This document shows, piece by piece, positions 20,355 to 32,705 of a stretch of 64,000 nt of DNA. The DNA comes from Lithobates sylvaticus (lineage: Eukaryota > Chordata > Amphibia > Anura > Ranidae). The stretch covers positions 428,860,046 through 428,924,045 of the forward strand of contig CM053029.1 of NCBI GenBank assembly GCA_028564925.1, read 5' to 3'. The translations under genes were made by a program, and so were the position numbers. The notes beneath the pieces were generated by a model that saw only the letters and a list, made by a program, of their open reading frames with translations, was not told the origin of the DNA and ran no database searches. Numbering within the stretch: position 1 is the first letter of the stretch; every line of letters begins with the position of its first letter.

Positions 20355-22066
20355 AAGTGCTTTTAGAAATGTTAGAAACTCTCAGTTAATTTAAAGAAAA
20401 ACAAAGCATTAAATAATATAAATGTCTATTTTAACACTATCACAGGAAAAGCTGTCTTCACACATGCAATACAAAATAACACAGTCCATTAAAAATCTTC
20501 AAAAATCTTCAAAAGTAAAGACAAGGTAAAAACAGAATAGTGCATTAAAAGCCACTGAGTTTGGCTTTATAAAAAAACAAAAGGATAAGTATAAAAAAAA
20601 AACACAAAAATCTGCCACCTACCCTGTATGTACAAGCTCAGACACACAGACACTATTGTCAGGCTCTTAGTTCCCCTGAATGCGTTTAGTCTGAATGGAC
20701 ATCATCAGAGGTGTTTTATTTTGGAATATTCGAAAAAAGCTTATATTTATTATTCACTATTCAAGCTTCCTCTTCTTCCATGATAATCTGTAGGCTTTTC
20801 AATAGAAGTGTCAGAGCTGTAGTTTGATTCTCTCTTAAGACTATCCTTATTTATGAAGCTATTCTGAAGGATGGAGTCACCCTTGCCAGCTTTCTGCGTG
20901 AGCCTGTCTCCTGGAAGTAATCAACTGCCATGTATCACATATATTCTAAGGTGTTGCACACATACTTGTAACGACTGTTCATCACTCAAATCAAAGGATT
21001 GAATATACCAAACACATTCATATCTATATGTGGGGTCAAAGGTGATTGTTGGTTTTAGATACATGATGATGGTATCACATTAGATTAGACCTCAGGTTTC
21101 ATTTGGTAAAAAATTGTAGCAACACATGTTTGCATAGGTGAGAACAGGCCAACGTGTGGAGAAACAAGGCATAGCCAGATGCTTTAGCCCTCAGATACAG
21201 TTGCGTAAAAATTGGCAGCAGCAAGAACAGGAACAATTTTGCAGCAACCTAATGTGACATGCAGAAAAGATGTCCATAAGTCCATAAATGTAGGAACGCT
21301 AAAAAATTGTTTCTTAAACTGCTTTTCATTAACACAATTTCCTGTTCAGACATTCTTTGAAATTTTTTCGGTCTTGGGAAATAACATCTAATGGTATTTA
21401 CTAATTCATCTCCTGCAGCATTAACAGCTAGTAGCTGTATTTTGAAATAACTGTAGCAGTGGATACAAATGATCATTTAACGTTTTTCTTTAAAGTTATT
21501 AAACTATAAGGCTGGCTGTAATATAAAGGGAAATCATGCATGGGAAACACAAATGGATTAATCACTATCTTGCCGTAAAAATAGTTATCTCTATTGCAGT
21601 TCTCTGCATTGCAGAATGCCCATAGATGTGATGAATATGTCTGTACTACAGCTGTGAATTTTTATTTCAAATACCTCTCTATGGCAATATCAACATTCTG
21701 TTATTCTAATATTTAAAAATTTTAGATAATAAAATTGAAATACTACTGCAGCAGCTAAAAGGAATACAAACCTTTCTGCAGAAGTATCAGGAATACCAAA
21801 TAATCTTAGAGCTTTTGTTTGCATTTGTGTTGGAAAAAAAGCCAGCTATATAATCTAGTAGATGTTACAACAAATTTATTTTAAACTGATCAAACCGAAC
21901 ATTACCCTTTTACAAAACATTTCGATGAATTTGCGCCTCATTAGGCAAGTCATATTTAAACAAACTGTATGTAGATTTGCAATTCTAGTTTCTTTTAATG
22001 ATATAACTTGTTTGAATCCATATGAGTTACGAAGAGCAGTAAGCTCCACATTTTCAAAAATGTAAA
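20355..22066. other. Non-coding stretch with one hammerhead relic
   Basis: AT-rich, with no ORF that resembles a protein. Apart from the hammerhead relic near 20.7 kb I see no terminal repeats. It may be old single-copy sequence. Confidence 0.45.
20672..20715 (-). ncRNA. Degenerate hammerhead ribozyme
   Basis: On the minus strand CTGATGA (20708-20702) is followed by a short stem II, GTC/GAC around CATTCA, and then TAAAC where GAAAC is expected. One core base (G12) is therefore lost. ACCT before the core can pair with AGGG after the would-be cleavage region. Probably inactive, the remains of a PLE-type terminal unit. Confidence 0.45.
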
Positions 22067-22333
22067 GGGGTTGATTTACTAAAAGACAGACTGTACACTT
22101 ACCAAGGGAAGTTGCACTTTGCATAGAAATTTTCCCCAGAGCAAAGTGAATGGGATGAAGCTTTGTTGACCTCCATCATCCAATCATCTGCAAGAAAAAA
22201 AAAACATTTTTTTTTTAGTTACCCTTGCAGTATTCTTTGCAAAGTGAAACTTCACTACATTCACTAAGCTCTGGGGAAAGTTCCCTTGCAAGATGCAACA
22301 TCCTATTTGCTTTTTTTTTAGTAAATCAACCCC
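22067..22333. repeat. Short MITE (GGGGTTGATTTACTAAAA type)
   Basis: The ends GGGGTTGATTTACTAAAA and TTTAGTAAATCAACCCC are inverted. The subterminal CTTTGCAAAG and CTCTGGGGAAAGTTCCC motifs also pair across the element. Non-coding. It shares only the outer ends with the 20.2 kb MITE. Confidence 0.7.
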
Positions 22334-22859
22334 AAAGAGTATCTTATCCATGATAAAAAATATTGCAGATCACCACTTCTTGAATGTGGTGGCTGCATTA
22401 GCTTTCTTTTCTTTTTCTTTTCCCTCTCCTCATTTACCTGGTAATCTAGGCAGTAACACATTTCCCATCCTAAAATGACAATGCTCATGTATTTATGGAG
22501 GGGCATTGTTGTTTCCCCTAGGACAGATAGAGTGATAAGACTGCAAAGCACCTCCCTCTCTCTTCATCTCCATAACATAGCGGGAAGCTCTGTTGTACAC
22601 AGACTGCTGTAAACAATGTCGGCTGATATGACTGCAACACGGGCAGGGAGCACAGGATAGTATCAGCTCAGTTGATTTCTCGTAAGTACAACAGGTATTT
22701 ATTTTTCTTTTATTTCAATAGTATATTTGACAGATTTAATGGGAGAAAATAACAGAGAAGTTCATTGTTAGCGTTTACATACACTTACATCTTTAATAGG
22801 GTCTATATCCATGCACGTTTGTTCATGTCAGCTAGTGGAATCTCCCCCCTTCCTTGAAT

Positions 22860-24250
22860 TTTCAGCCTTTGCTGTACCACAGTGACGGGTGACTGTTCAC
22901 CATTATTTCACCCAGCAGGCCATCCCTGCCCTGTGTCAGCATGTGGAAGGTGATGTCTCTTTGTCCCTGGAGCATGCAATCACAGTCCATACGATCACAG
23001 ACATTTGGTCCAGAAAGCATGGGCAGGGATGTTACATCTCCTCCATATTCCCCTTGGTCAATGTGGTTGCAGCTGGGAAGGAAATGGAGCTGAAAAAAAG
23101 GAGGAAAAAAGGATGATCCCACACCATCTTATAACAGGAAAAGTCATATGTGACAATGGCACCAAACAGAGAAAGTTCACACACTTGCCTTGTCTAGCAC
23201 ACATCCTCAATTTTGTGGTGCAGTGGTTCCTAACTGGGTATTCTTGCTTTCATGATGTCCTATGGCAGGCCAGAAGAGTGTGCAGCCACTTCAGGCAGTC
23301 ATACCCACCCAGTGCTTGGCTGGTTGAAATCCAGCGGCAACAGCAACTGCCTGTCAACCGCCTAATATTTGATACTTCAGTATGCTAGAATTTGAACTTG
23401 GTCAGTTGCTAAGGGTGCACTTGCATCAGCAGACTGTAAATTAGTATTTATTTAAACAAAGCACAAGGAGTGGCTCTAGAATTCATTTTTATTTTCACCA
23501 CCTCAATGGCTTCTCATTCAGGATGCGTTTACTGTATTGTCACCTTTGGAAGAGATGTTCAGTATGATAAGCCATGATGAGGTGGGCATTATCAACATGA
23601 TACCTCTGGTGTTTCTGCTGGAGCATACAATGTGCGATGTAATAGACCAGACACTAGAGGCAAAGCAGCAGGAGGAAGATTCACTTTATCCTTATTCTGC
23701 ACTGTGAGGCAGCACCAGTCACTGGAGGAGCATAAAGAGGAGGAGGGCTTGAGTGACAGCTGTGAGGAGATGGAAGTCAATGGGCAGGCTTTCAGGGGTT
23801 CATTTTACCCCATACACTAGGAATTCTATGTGGGTGGGGGTGAGATGGTTGAGGATACTCAAATTCCAGAAATTTGTGGCAGATGGGTTAATTCATACTG
23901 CAGTGCTTGCACAAGTTCCCCAGGATTTGGTTCATAAAAGAGAAGGACCATTATTGGTTGGTCACCCTTTTGAATCCATGTTACAAGGGGAAATGTCAGA
24001 GCTCATCCTTCTATCACAGAGGGAGAGAAAAATGCACCAACGGCAAGAGGTGTTGTGGAGAAAACTTTTAACAGCTTTCCCAGAGAGTGACAGGATCCCT
24101 TTTCATGGCCCACATGGTTTGGATATTTATGCTTTTGAAAGGAGGAGCATTGGCGATGGCTGCCTAAGTAAGACTTTAGGTCCTCTTATGCCCTATTCAT
24201 ACCTGGTTGCTGCCAGTAGTCAATTATTTTATGGGAGTAGGGACTGATAT
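22860..24250 (+). pseudogene. Decayed hAT transposase
   Basis: Segments in several frames resemble the hAT pseudogene at 6.1 kb. HVEGDVSLSLEHA and RKHGQGCYISS (about 22935-23045) match HVEGNVLALLDRA and RHGQGCYLS there. Further on, VICDNGTKQRKFTHLPCLAH and LNFVVQWFL (about 23145-23230) look like the second-catalytic-D and C/H region of hAT enzymes, followed by SHFRQSYPPSAWLVEIQ. Reading frames change repeatedly and there are stops, so it is inactive. The portion after about 23.4 kb is only tentatively part of the same gene. No terminal repeats identified. Confidence 0.55.
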
Positions 24251-26819
24251 GAACACCCCGACAATGGACGGTCCACTTGATTCTTAGGTGTTGAAGCAAG
24301 ACCAGTGGCCAGTGCTTGTACAGGATGCAAATGATCTGCTGAGCTTTCTGCAGCCAGTGTCCTTTCAGGTTGGGGATTTAGTGCAGTGTGATGTTTTGTG
24401 ATTGAAAAAAAACTCCTGTCTCCAGACATAGTTGACTGGCTCACTTAAAAAAAAAAAAAAAACAGTCCTTATGTCACAGCTAATGCTGTTGATAAATTTG
24501 GTACATTTTTTAGACAGGGTGCTGAGACATTCACACTGGAAATATTTAATAAATAGACCCCTAAATGTTTCCACAGTTGCTCCTCAGCTGCTGAATTTGA
24601 GAATTTTTTAATGTAGGGTAATTCTTGCAAAGCACCTCAATGTATGCTGCATATTGTGCTGCTCAGACAATGTCTAGGTACCACACCTAATGTTTACGCA
24701 GCTGTTCTTTAGTTGTAAAATGTATAGTGATTGATGCAGACTAAATAATGCTCTCACCTTATTCTTGTGATTCAATAATCCAGAATATTTTTGGGCTACT
24801 TTGCCTCTGAAATTAAAAAAAGTAAAAAGTATATTCTAAAAGTGATTTTTTTTTTTAACTGCCTGATCTCTCCAAATAAACTGTGGGCTGGCAAAAGTGC
24901 TTACATACTGTGACATATAAAAAAGATTTTTCAGACTTTTTTTGGTTAAATAATGCAGTCCATAGACACACACAGCGTGTCAGCGTGTCTTGGCCCTACC
25001 CCCTGCTCCCTCCTCACAGGATTTGACTGACAACAGCAGGAACCAATAGCTCCCACTGCTGCTCGATCCTGTGAGAAGAGAAAGACAGGTGAGAAGAACT
25101 GCAGCTGGACAGTGCTGGATTTATACCAGACTCAGTTAAGTGTTTGGGGTGGGCACAGCAAGTGTCAAAATGTTTTTTACCTTCATGCAGGGAATGCATT
25201 AAAGAAAAAATGTTTTAGGTTGGAACCACGTTAAGTTATTTTTTCTCCTTATCCTTAAAATATGTACACTGATGGAAGAACTATCACCAGAAGAAAGTTT
25301 TTTTTAAACCTCAGTGGATAAGGTGCACAAAGCACTTGTCCCCATCTGAATCCATTCAGAGGTTGCTGAGCATTGGTATCAGATAGCTAGCCCCACCCAC
25401 CTAGCTATCCAAAAACAATGATCAAAGGAGATGGATTTTTGACTGACAGGAGATGCATACAGTGCACACAGACCCCACAAACTTATGTCCCCTCCTCCTA
25501 AGCTACCAGATGAAACTCTGCTGTGCATTGCTATCTCCTCACCTCTCCTTTTCAGTTTACACTAACCCTAAGTCAAGACCTTTTTATTCTAACACGAGTG
25601 GAGCTTTGCGGTGATGTCATCACGCCACCTTAGACAGGTGGAGGTTGTCAGTTTTAATGTTTGAATTTAATTCTTTGCGTGTAAGTATTCTAATTTTTTT
25701 AATAAATCAATCTGAAAACTGCTACACTATGTGGATTCTTCTTCTTTCTTCTCCTGCGTGTGAGATCTGCTTCTAGTATAAGTGGCCATTTATTAGCAGC
25801 ACAGAGGAGAGAGCCATCCATCCATCTATCTGCAGGCAGTATAAATCCATATTAGACCTCCTGTGTATTGAGGTCTAATGTTCTCGTAAGCTGTTTGAGT
25901 TGGTGGTGGCCAGGAGAACTGGAATTGGTAAAAGGAATAAAAAAAAAATCACAGTGGACTTTTTCTTTTGGAATGTTTATTGATTATGGACTTCTATAAT
26001 TTACAGTGGAATTACTGAAATTATGTATTTAACTATTTATTGGATTTGTAACAGTGCAACACATTGCTTGATTATATTGAATGTGTAATATTTATGCCTT
26101 GAGTCTCTGACATGATCTACTGTCATTGTTGTTTATGGATAAAAAAGGCCTTATATCTCCCTCATTAAATCCAGCCTACTGAACAGGCTTACATGATGTT
26201 CAGCATGTCTCTGTAATATTTAGGCCTTGTGTATATGATATAATCCGCTGTAATTTTATTATCTTTTTTTTTTTTCTAAAATTGCCTCATCTCTCCATCT
26301 TACATTGCTATGCAGTTGCACTGCTTACATACACTCCACACACTGACAATTGTCTCTGAACTATTGCTGTGTAATATTTATTTTGTTGTAATAATTGCCT
26401 TGTAGACAATACAGTACTGCATTAAATATGATCACATGCCATGCTATACAATTTGTTTTTCCTCTGTTGAGGGGTTTAGATTGTGGTAGATTTTAGATCA
26501 GTTCTGTCTACTGCTTGAACCACTCAGTTCTGGCTTATTACTGCTAGTACTGCTATTTCTGGCCTATTTCTGCTCTGTTGCAGAAAAAAAAAACTCCCTA
26601 AACAAAGATTTTTTTATCAAGATACATTTAATCAGATAGGAATGTTGCTGCTTTATGTAAGCCTAGGAAGAATGTACAATTAAACATGAAATGTAATGCC
26701 AGTGTTTTTGATACTGTCTTGGAGAATTGTGCTCTTTGGTAAACCCACATATGGGTTAAAAGTGTGCATCTGTGAAGCATATCATTTGAAGAATTTGTGT
26801 TTTTCCATGTCTCTCAAAT
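24251..26819. other. Non-coding, one possible MITE
   Basis: No gene seen. About 24955-25245 resembles an abundant frog MITE (GCTCCCTCCTCACAGGATTT, then TCCTGTGAGAAGAGAAAGAC as an inverted pair). The rest is AT-rich with scattered poly-T and poly-A tracts. Confidence 0.4.
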
Positions 26820-27765
26820 TTGCATATATTTTTTATTTGCATTGGTACATGTCCCCCTGTCAGTGCCTGTCTCCCAATGTCCTTTGTAAATCCTTTGACT
26901 ATTAGCCTTCAATAATTGGACAGAACTTATTTTCAAGATTTTCTTTTTACACTTTGAATTTTACAGTTAGTTGTTCAAATTTTCCTGCATATTACACTCA
27001 TGCATATTCAATTATCACTACTGGCTACATATTTCAATGTGCTGGTGATAATACAAATACATTCATGTAGTTAAAATTAATCTGAAAAACCTGTACAAAA
27101 CTGGGCTATGTAACAGATTCACTTGATAATCCCCTTCACCCAGTGGTGTTAATTAACTTTCCTGAATTCCCCTTCTATTCTGTTTACCCACCTGATCCAA
27201 ATCTTGTACTTCCAGGGGCATGTTACTTTCTGCCTTCCATTCTTTGATACAGCACTGGGTGTTTAAAGTGACATTAAGTGCCGGTTCACACCAGTGCCTG
27301 GTGCAAGATCCCATTTGATTCGCACTGCAGTGCAAATCACATGCAATGTCTGTGCGATGCAATTTCAGCCACACGGATAGTATGTCTGAATTTGCATTGC
27401 ATTTGGACCAAACTTGCACAGGACCCTTTTTTGAGTCTGCACCAGAATCGTATCGCATTGGTGTCCAAACTGTCAGTTTGCAGTGCGATATGCAAGCTGA
27501 AATGGGGGTGTCATTAACATTGTATTGACGCTCCCTGCAGTTTGCATATGGCAGTGTGAACTGCCTTGCGAGTTGGGTGCGATGCAGGAACCCGCAGTGG
27601 ATTTGCAGGGTTCCCATATCACACAAGTGTGAACTGGCACTAAAGGCTCATTAAAAAGAATCCTCCTTTTCAGGTCCCCTGCCGGAGCTCATTGCTCCAT
27701 TTCTTCAGCCAGTAGCAAGCCATTTGCTCTGGGGGTACTGGTGTGTGCTCACTCCCATGCAAATT
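26820..27765 (+). repeat. Tandem segmental duplication, copy 1
   Basis: Shared landmarks with copy 2 include GACTATTAGCCTT, ACACTCATGCATATTCAATT, ACTTTCTGCCTTCCATTCTT, GTCCAAACTGTCAGTTTGCA and AGCCATTTGCTCTGGGGGTA in the same order. The last 300 bp (about 27462-27760) are almost identical to 28722-29019. The first part is far more diverged, with many small gaps. It includes MITE-like sequence with CACAC-CAGTG ends. Non-coding. Confidence 0.7.
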
Positions 27766-27944
27766 CAGCCATCCAGGTAGTATTATGGAGCTGGGGGGGG
27801 GGTTGCGCTGCACTATCCTGGGTGGGCGTCATATGTCCTCGGATTCCCGGCCGCATATCGAGTGCCCGGCGGCCGCGATGTTTGACCCGCGAGGTGGAGC
27901 TGTGTGTGCGCAATTCCTTCGCTCTTCTTTTGTTTTTATAGCAA

Positions 27945-29020
27945 ATTTGCATGTATCTCCTTAACATGTCCATAGTTGTGGATCCAAACCCTTGTGACTA
28001 TTAGCCTTGTGAAATCAGGGGGTTCAGAATGTAGGGGGAGGTTTTTATAGATTTTCTTTTTAACTACAGGGTCACATAATAAATTTTACTTGTTAATGGT
28101 TGTTCAAATGTGACCTCTGCCATATACACTCATGCATATTCAATTATCACTACTTCATATTTCAATGTCAGCGTTGGGCTTTGAATAATACAAATAACAT
28201 TCATGTGGGTTAAAATTATTGTCTGTCTTGTTGGACAAAACCTGTACTTAAAGGAAAACTGGGCTATGTCAACAGCTAATTCACCTCTTTTTGATAATCA
28301 CCCGTTTAACTTACTGCCTCTGTTCCCTGAATTGCCCCATGGTTCTATTCATAGTGTTAGGACCTCAAACAGGAACAAGCTGACTACCATCTGAATCTTT
28401 GTTCCTGCTGGGAGATGTTTACTTTCTGCCTTCCATTCTTTGTGCAGCACTCATTGGTGTTTTTTACAGTGCCGGATTCACACCAAATCCCTTTGTTTGC
28501 ACTGCTGGTAGTCATGCAATGTCTACAGTCCCACCAGGCTATTTGTATGCAGTGTGCATTCAGGCCACACAGTGAGATATATGTCTGTGAATTTGCTTTT
28601 GTTAGATAATTCTGTAACAGTGTTCATTTGGACCTGTAAAAGCAATGACCTTTGCACAGGACCCTTTTGCTTTGCCCTAATGTCTCAGTCTTCACCCTCT
28701 GAAACCTCGTATCGCACCCTTGGTGTCCAAACTGTCAGTTTGCAGTGCGATATGCAAGCTGAAATGGGGGTGTCATTAACATTGTATTGACGCTCCTCGC
28801 AGTTTGCATATGGCAGTGTGAACTGCCTTGCGAGTTGGGTGCGATGCAGGAACCCGGAGTGGATTTGCAGGGTTCCCATATCACACAAGTATGAACTGGC
28901 ACTAAAGGCTCATTAAAAAGAATCCTCCTTTTCAGGTCCCCTGCCGGAGCTCATTGCTCCATTTCTTCAGCCAGTAGCAAGCCATTTGCTCTGGGGGTAC
29001 TGGTGTGTGCTCACTCCCGA
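27945..29020 (+). repeat. Tandem segmental duplication, copy 2
   Basis: The second copy, separated from the first by about 180 bp of GC-rich sequence (CCCGGCCGCATATCGAGTGC). It is longer than copy 1 because of many short extra bits in its first 750 bp. Beyond 29020 the flank (GAGCTCCACTCTATGCATTC) is a further MITE-like segment running to about 29245. Confidence 0.7.
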
Positions 29021-30404
29021 GCTCCACTCTATGCATTCATAAGAACATAGATCCTTGGCTCAGCCATGCCCCCTTCTCTTTCCTCCTTGGTTCACTGGCT
29101 GTGAATGACAGTAGCAGGAGCCAATGCTTCCCACCTGCTGTCTCAGTCATTGAGTAATGAGAGACCCGGGAGAAGCTTAGCTCTCGTGCACATCACTAGA
29201 TTGAGAGGGAGCTCAGGTGAGTATTATAGTCTTTAAAACCACTTTAAGTATCTAATCGCTTAACATCATGGTTGTGAATCCATAACCCTGGTGTAAGCTC
29301 CAACCAGATCCACTTGGGTGAAAAGGCTATCAGTGATTCAAATGACACTGGCTGGGAAAGGTTAACAACAAGGGAGATCAAAGGGTTCAATGTGTGCCCA
29401 ACAGTGCTTTGGTGCATTCACTGTGAGGTGCTTTAAAGAATAAGTTCACCTTTTACCCAAAACAAATAAATGCACATTGTTTGCAGGTAAAAACATGTGC
29501 ATTTATTTTTTTGGGTTGCAGGAGCCTGTAAAGCATTCCACCAGCGATCAGCAGATCACTGATGCCATGCAGGACTCACTGTATTGGCATCCAAGGAAAC
29601 CAATATATTCTAACAGGATAAGTTGAGCTAATTGAACATCATATAAATGTGGATAAATAATGAAGTCCAACAGATGATTAAAAAAGAGGTGTCAGCAATT
29701 AAATAAATGAATAAGTCCATTTCCTTGAAACATATGCTGAATAAAGTGCTGGGTGCTGTGAACTCCAAATGGTATCCTTCACCAGGTGAATCAACAACAT
29801 AAAGTAAGGCTGTACTCTTACCCCACATGGTGGACCCTCTGTTATGGAATATAGGTGTAGCCCGTAACATGTTAGGAAAGGTCAATTTTCCTATTACTAA
29901 GGGATGTGCTTTGCATGGAAACAAAAACCAGCACAGAGCTCTGCATTCTTTACATTCACAGAGCTCTGCTTTGTCATCCTCTTTGATGATCAGTGGGTGC
30001 CAGAGGTCAATAATTGGCCCAGGATCTTCTGATCAGCCAGCGAGGTGGCAACACACATGCGCAGCACCAACCTGGGAGTGCTGGATCACGTATCTAGTAC
30101 GTGATCATTTCTGCATTTAGTGATGATTTAGTAGCTATAGACTTTTCTAAAAAAGGAAGCAATTAAAACTATAATTCCAATAAAATCAAAAAAATAGAAC
30201 TTCAGCAGCGTTAAAAAAAAAAAAATTAATAATAAAGAATCAATAATCTATAAATCCAAATAAAATCAAAGTTCAAAAACAGTCTTTTGCATGTAGTGGC
30301 TCATAAATGCTTCATCAGCGGTTTAAACGTTCAACCATTAATGTGTCTAGTGCTTGTACTCCCTATAGGAATTGCAATTACCAGATTGTAGATCGATCAA
30401 AGCC

Positions 30405-30689
30405 TTTAATGCCCTGTACACAAGGTCAGAATTTCCGACTGAAAATGTGCGATCGGATCATGTTGTCGGAAAATCCGATCGTGTGTGGGCTCCATCGGAC
30501 TTTTTCTGTCGGAATTTCCGACAAAGTTTGAGAGCTGGACCTAAAATTTTCCGACAACAAAATCCTTTCGTTTAAATCCTGCTGAATTCATGGATTTTGG
30601 AGTGTCTGTCTACTTAACGGCTGATTGTGTAGTAAGGATCGGATGGATGTTCATCTGGCAGTGATCTTTGTCACCCCATATATACTAAG
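30405..30689. repeat. Partial MITE at the palindrome centre
   Basis: It begins AATGCCCTGTACACAAGGTC and continues with CGGAAAATCCGATCGTGTGT and GTCGGAATTTCCGAC, typical of the GTACACACGAT-end MITE group. The other terminus is not visible. Confidence 0.5.
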
Positions 30690-30762
30690 AGGCTTTGATT
30701 GATCTATAATCTGGTGAGTGCAATTCCTATAGGGAGTACAAGCACTAGACACATTAATGGTC

Positions 30763-32402
30763 TGTTGTGGCTATTTTTATACCTACCTCACTTATATGCT
30801 TACCTCTACATAAAATAAGTGAGTAAAAACCTTTGTCTATGCAATTACTAAAAACGAACGATAACAGTGCGAAAGGATAAACAATTACATTTATAGTTAA
30901 TGCAAAAAGGGGATATAGTTACAATGGACATACACAGGCTGTTACTTGAATCTTAGGCAAAATCTTAATAAAGAAGAAAAGTAGCCAAAAGTAAAGAGAG
31001 ATAAGGGAATACATTACACAGGAATCTTACGTGTCCAGTCCATGATGCTTAACCACTAGCTGACCGCCCACTGTCAAATGACGGCGGGACGGTTCAGCTA
31101 CTGTGGCGGGACGCCGTCATATGACGTCGTCTCCAATTTGGCCACTGGGGGGCGCGCGCCCGCCGCGTAGCTGGGGCCTCGGTGCCCGGCGGTCGCGATG
31201 ACCGCCAGGCACCCGCGATTGCCCGGTATCGAGCAGGACGTGGATCGGTGTGTGTAAACACACAGATCCACGTCCTTAATGGTGTGTCCCTTGTACAAGG
31301 GACACCGATCGGTCTCCTCCCCCAGTCAGTCCCCTCCCCCCACAGTTACAATAGGGTACACATTAACACCTGCAGCGCCCCCTAGCGTTAACCCCTTCCC
31401 TGCCAGTCACATTAGTAATCAATGCATTTTTATAGCGCTGTATAAATGTGAATGGTCCCAAAAATGAGTCAAGTGTCCGAAGTGTCCGCCGCAATGTCAC
31501 GATAAAAATCGCAAATCGCCGCCAAAAAAAAAAAAAATAATAATAAAAATGTAAAATCTATCCCCTATTTTGTAGACGCTATAACTTTTGCGCAAACCAA
31601 TCAATAATTATTGCATTTTTTTTTAAAATATGTAGAAGAATACGTAGGCCTAAACTGAGGAAAAAATTTGTTTAAAAAAAAAAAAAAAATTGGATATTTA
31701 TTATAATAAATAGTAAAAAATATTATGTTTTTTCAAACTTGTGTTTATAGCGCAAGAAATAAAAACCAGAGGTGATCAAATACCACCAAAATAAAGCTCT
31801 ATCTGTGGGGAAAAAATGATAAAAATTTTATTTGGGTACAGCGTTGCATGACCGCGCATTTGTCATTCAAAATGCGACAGCGCTAAAGCTGAAAAATGGC
31901 TTGGTCAGTAAGGAGGTGTTCGTGGCTGGTAGGCAAGTAGTTAGAATAACCCACTCCTACCAATCAAAACTCAGGGTCACCTCATTGGTTCAGAAGTGCA
32001 TTGAATCCTGACTGGTTACCCCTGCAGCCTAATGTTCATTGGTTGAGTTGCCTAAAATTCGACTGGTTGTAATTTCAAGCCCAGTCAACAAAGCATGCTT
32101 CTCACACCAGTAAGAGACCCACTCTGGTGCCTCTGTGTCTGAAACCCTAAGTACCTGTTTACTTATCTCTTGATTTACAACCATCAGCCCTCTTTGATAT
32201 AACATAAATTAGCATTTCAAGAACTTTTGACAATAGGGTCATTTAGTTACTAGGCAGACAGTAGACAAACACGTTGGTGTGTTTGAGATACCAGAAATAC
32301 ACATATATATATATGCACAACACGGGGAATGGTAATAGAAGTCCCTGTACTGGTTCCCTTGGAACTCCTTGATATAATTATGGATTTCAAAATCCCCAAC
32401 AC
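30763..32402. mobile_element. Unclassified insertion, possibly a solo LTR, with nested TTAA element
   Basis: Direct repeat ATGGTC flanks it (30757-30762, 32403-32408). The ends TGTTGTGG and CCCCAACAC form a short inverted pair, as in LTRs. Without the nested element it would be about 750 bp, non-coding. If an LTR, it is an old solo copy with no internal genes. Other classes are possible. Confidence 0.35.
31049..31944 (-). repeat. TTAA-type dispersed element, near full-length, inverted
   Basis: The left end is TTAACCACTAGCTGACCGCC and the right end is GGTAGGCAAGTAGTTA, an inverted pair. The interior contains, in reverse orientation, the TAGAGCTTTATTTTGGTGGT-type block and the TAACTTTTGCGCAAACCAAT block shared with 18.5 and 33.9 kb. 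Non-coding. Confidence 0.65.
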
Positions 32403-32705
32403 ATGGTCGAACGTTTAAACAGCTGATGAAACATTTATGAACAACTACATGCAAAAGACTGTTTTTGAATTTGGATTTTATTTGGATTTATAGATTATTG
32501 ATACTTTATTAATAATTTAATTTTTTTTTAGCGCTGCTGAAGTTCGATAGACTATTTATTTGATTTTTATTGGAATTATAGTTTTAATTGCTTCCTTTTT
32601 AGAAATGTTTAGTTATAATATAGCAGCTGCTTCTCTAGTATAATCATTTTCCTAAGCGCCGGATAAGTGATCCTTTGAGAACTTCTTGTTGTGTAGCTAT
32701 AGACT

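Larger units (their letters stand above)
30144..32692 (+). mobile_element. Palindrome-plus-tail insertion with 13-bp target duplication
   Basis: Flanked by GTAGCTATAGACT at 30131-30143 and 32693-32705. The left part (30144-30404) is the inverted copy of two right-hand pieces, about 30690-30762 and 32403-32610. The motifs TTCCTATAGGGAGTACAAGC, GCTGATGAA(G/A)CATTTATGA and TTGCATGTAGT pair across. A single-copy tail of about 80 bp (AGCAGCTGCTTCTCTAG, then CCTAAGCGCCGGATAAGTG) precedes the right duplication. The right copy was later split by an insertion at 30763-32402, and a partial MITE lies in the centre (30405-30689). No ORF. Same build as the insertions at 6.5, 34.0 and 37.3 kb. Confidence 0.75.

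Noticed and set aside
30310-30335. CTGATGAAG on the minus strand (and its mirror near 32424) as another hammerhead.
   Set aside because: No GAAA box or workable stem II follows at the needed distance, so only the box resemblance remains.
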